From IMG/VR virus record IMGVR_UViG_3300011113_000145, positions 1 through 21,111 of that record: 21,111 bases of DNA; one strand, given 5' to 3'. Positions 20,518-21,111 of this stretch are shown here, piece after piece (positions within the stretch are counted from its first letter, which is position 1; each line of letters begins with the position of its first letter). The position numbers and the translations under genes were made by a program. Below the pieces are notes generated by a model. The model saw only the letters and a list, made by a program, of their open reading frames with translations. It was not told the DNA's origin and searched no databases. The stretch comes from a virus.

Positions 20518-21111
20518 ATGTCACAATATACATCAACCGCGAGCACATCTCTCGGTGGTACAGTTGGTGGCGCAGGTCTCGTACAGAAGGCGTATGACCG
20601 TCTTCTCGAGTTCGCTCTCCGTTCAGAACCACTACTTCGTTCTGTAGCAGATAAGCGTCCTGCCCGTCAAGCAATCCCAGGTTCAACCGTAGTGCTACAG
20701 CGCTATGTTGATTTGGATGCAAAAACTTCAACACTAACAGAGACAACTGACCCAGATGCAGTTGCTCTAACAACTCCGACATCAGTAACCATTACTCTTA
20801 ACGAGTACGGTAATGCTGTCCTAGTAACCCGTGCTCTTGAGCTATTCTCACTAGCAGATGTAGACCCAGCTATTGCAAACATCATTGCATACAACCTTGC
20901 TGATTCTATCGACCAGGTTGTTTCAACAACTCTAACTGGCGGAACTAACGTAATCTACAGCGGAAGCACTGCTACAAGCACTGCAACAATCTCTGCTGCA
21001 GCAACAATTGATTCAGCAGACATCCGTAAGGCTGTTGCTAAACTCCGTGCTAATAAGGCCAAGGCTCGCCGTGGTTCTTACTACTGGTGCGGAATCCACC
21101 CAGAAGTTTCC
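20518..21111 (+). CDS. Major capsid protein, N4-gp56 family (3' end cut by window)
   Basis: ATG 20518 follows AAGGAG (about 11 nt upstream); 198 codons are visible and the gene runs off the window. The pattern fits the N4-gp56 capsid family (HK97 fold): an N-terminal helix GLVQKAYDRLLEFALRSEPLLRSVADKRPARQAIPGSTVVLQRY, then a 'TLTETTDPDAVALTTPTSVTITLNEYGNAVLVTRALELFS' beta/helix stretch, then DPAIANIIAYNLADSIDQVV...LTGGTNVIYSG. The subunits form the icosahedral head shell. No N-terminal delta domain is present, consistent with a separate scaffold gene immediately upstream. Confidence 0.87.
   Translation, partial: MSQYTSTASTSLGGTVGGAGLVQKAYDRLLEFALRSEPLLRSVADKRPARQAIPGSTVVLQRYVDLDAKTSTLTETTDPDAVALTTPTSVTITLNEYGNAVLVTRALELFSLADVDPAIANIIAYNLADSIDQVVSTTLTGGTNVIYSGSTATSTATISAAATIDSADIRKAVAKLRANKAKARRGSYYWCGIHPEVS

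Noticed and set aside
6975-21111. Insertion sequence or transposase within the virion block
   Set aside because: The genes are contiguous with 0-120 bp junctions and phage-typical order. No transposase motif or terminal inverted repeat was seen.

Overview
The window looks like part of the genome of a tailed bacteriophage (Caudoviricetes) infecting an actinobacterium. The phage signature is large terminase, portal, a candidate scaffold and an N4-gp56-type major capsid protein in one rightward block. The host signature is a WhiB-like Fe-S regulator and a transglycosylase-like lysozyme of the actinobacterial 'YIYHRY...CQAWAHF...GW' type. Base composition is moderate to AT-leaning for actinobacteria, which would fit a phage of low-GC freshwater lineages (inference only).

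Left arm (1-5950): the 3' end of a rightward sigma-region-4-like gene meets a leftward operon of tightly packed, often overlapping small genes. The operon holds a basic protein, small unknown proteins, a zinc-ribbon/GS-fold amidoligase, a class II glutamine amidotransferase, unknown proteins, WhiB, a membrane-anchored lysozyme, zinc-ribbon proteins, an FmdB-family protein and an acidic unknown. The amidoligase/amidotransferase pair looks like a two-gene amide-bond-forming module of unknown substrate. Three of the genes (2004-2144, 5021-5155, 5160-5306) are under 50 codons.

Central control region (about 5880-6974): roughly 1 kb without convincing genes lies between the divergent transcription units and is unusually rich in structure. 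It holds, in order, leader hairpins of the leftward operon; a GC-rich block of about 255 bp bounded by a 14-bp inverted repeat, with mutually exclusive stems; two perfect TGTGA-N6-TCACA sites (CRP/GlxR consensus) in mirror arrangement around further palindromes; a GAAC-N4-GTTC SOS-box palindrome abutting the second; seven CTCAG-based direct repeats in two clusters with exact 11-bp period, separated by a minus-strand G-quadruplex motif; and a long AT-rich tract with candidate promoter and hairpins. I read it as a combined origin and host-state-sensing switch. This is the most exciting part of the window.

Right arm (6975-21111): rightward virion genes in the order terL, portal, an HslV/proteasome-beta-like Ntn peptidase, two small proteins, a 1799-residue putative internal virion protein with a ParB/Srx-like insert, two further coiled-coil or disordered virion-associated proteins, a scaffold-like protein, and the major capsid protein, which is cut by the window end. 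The Ntn peptidase lies between portal and capsid, where other phages encode their prohead protease.
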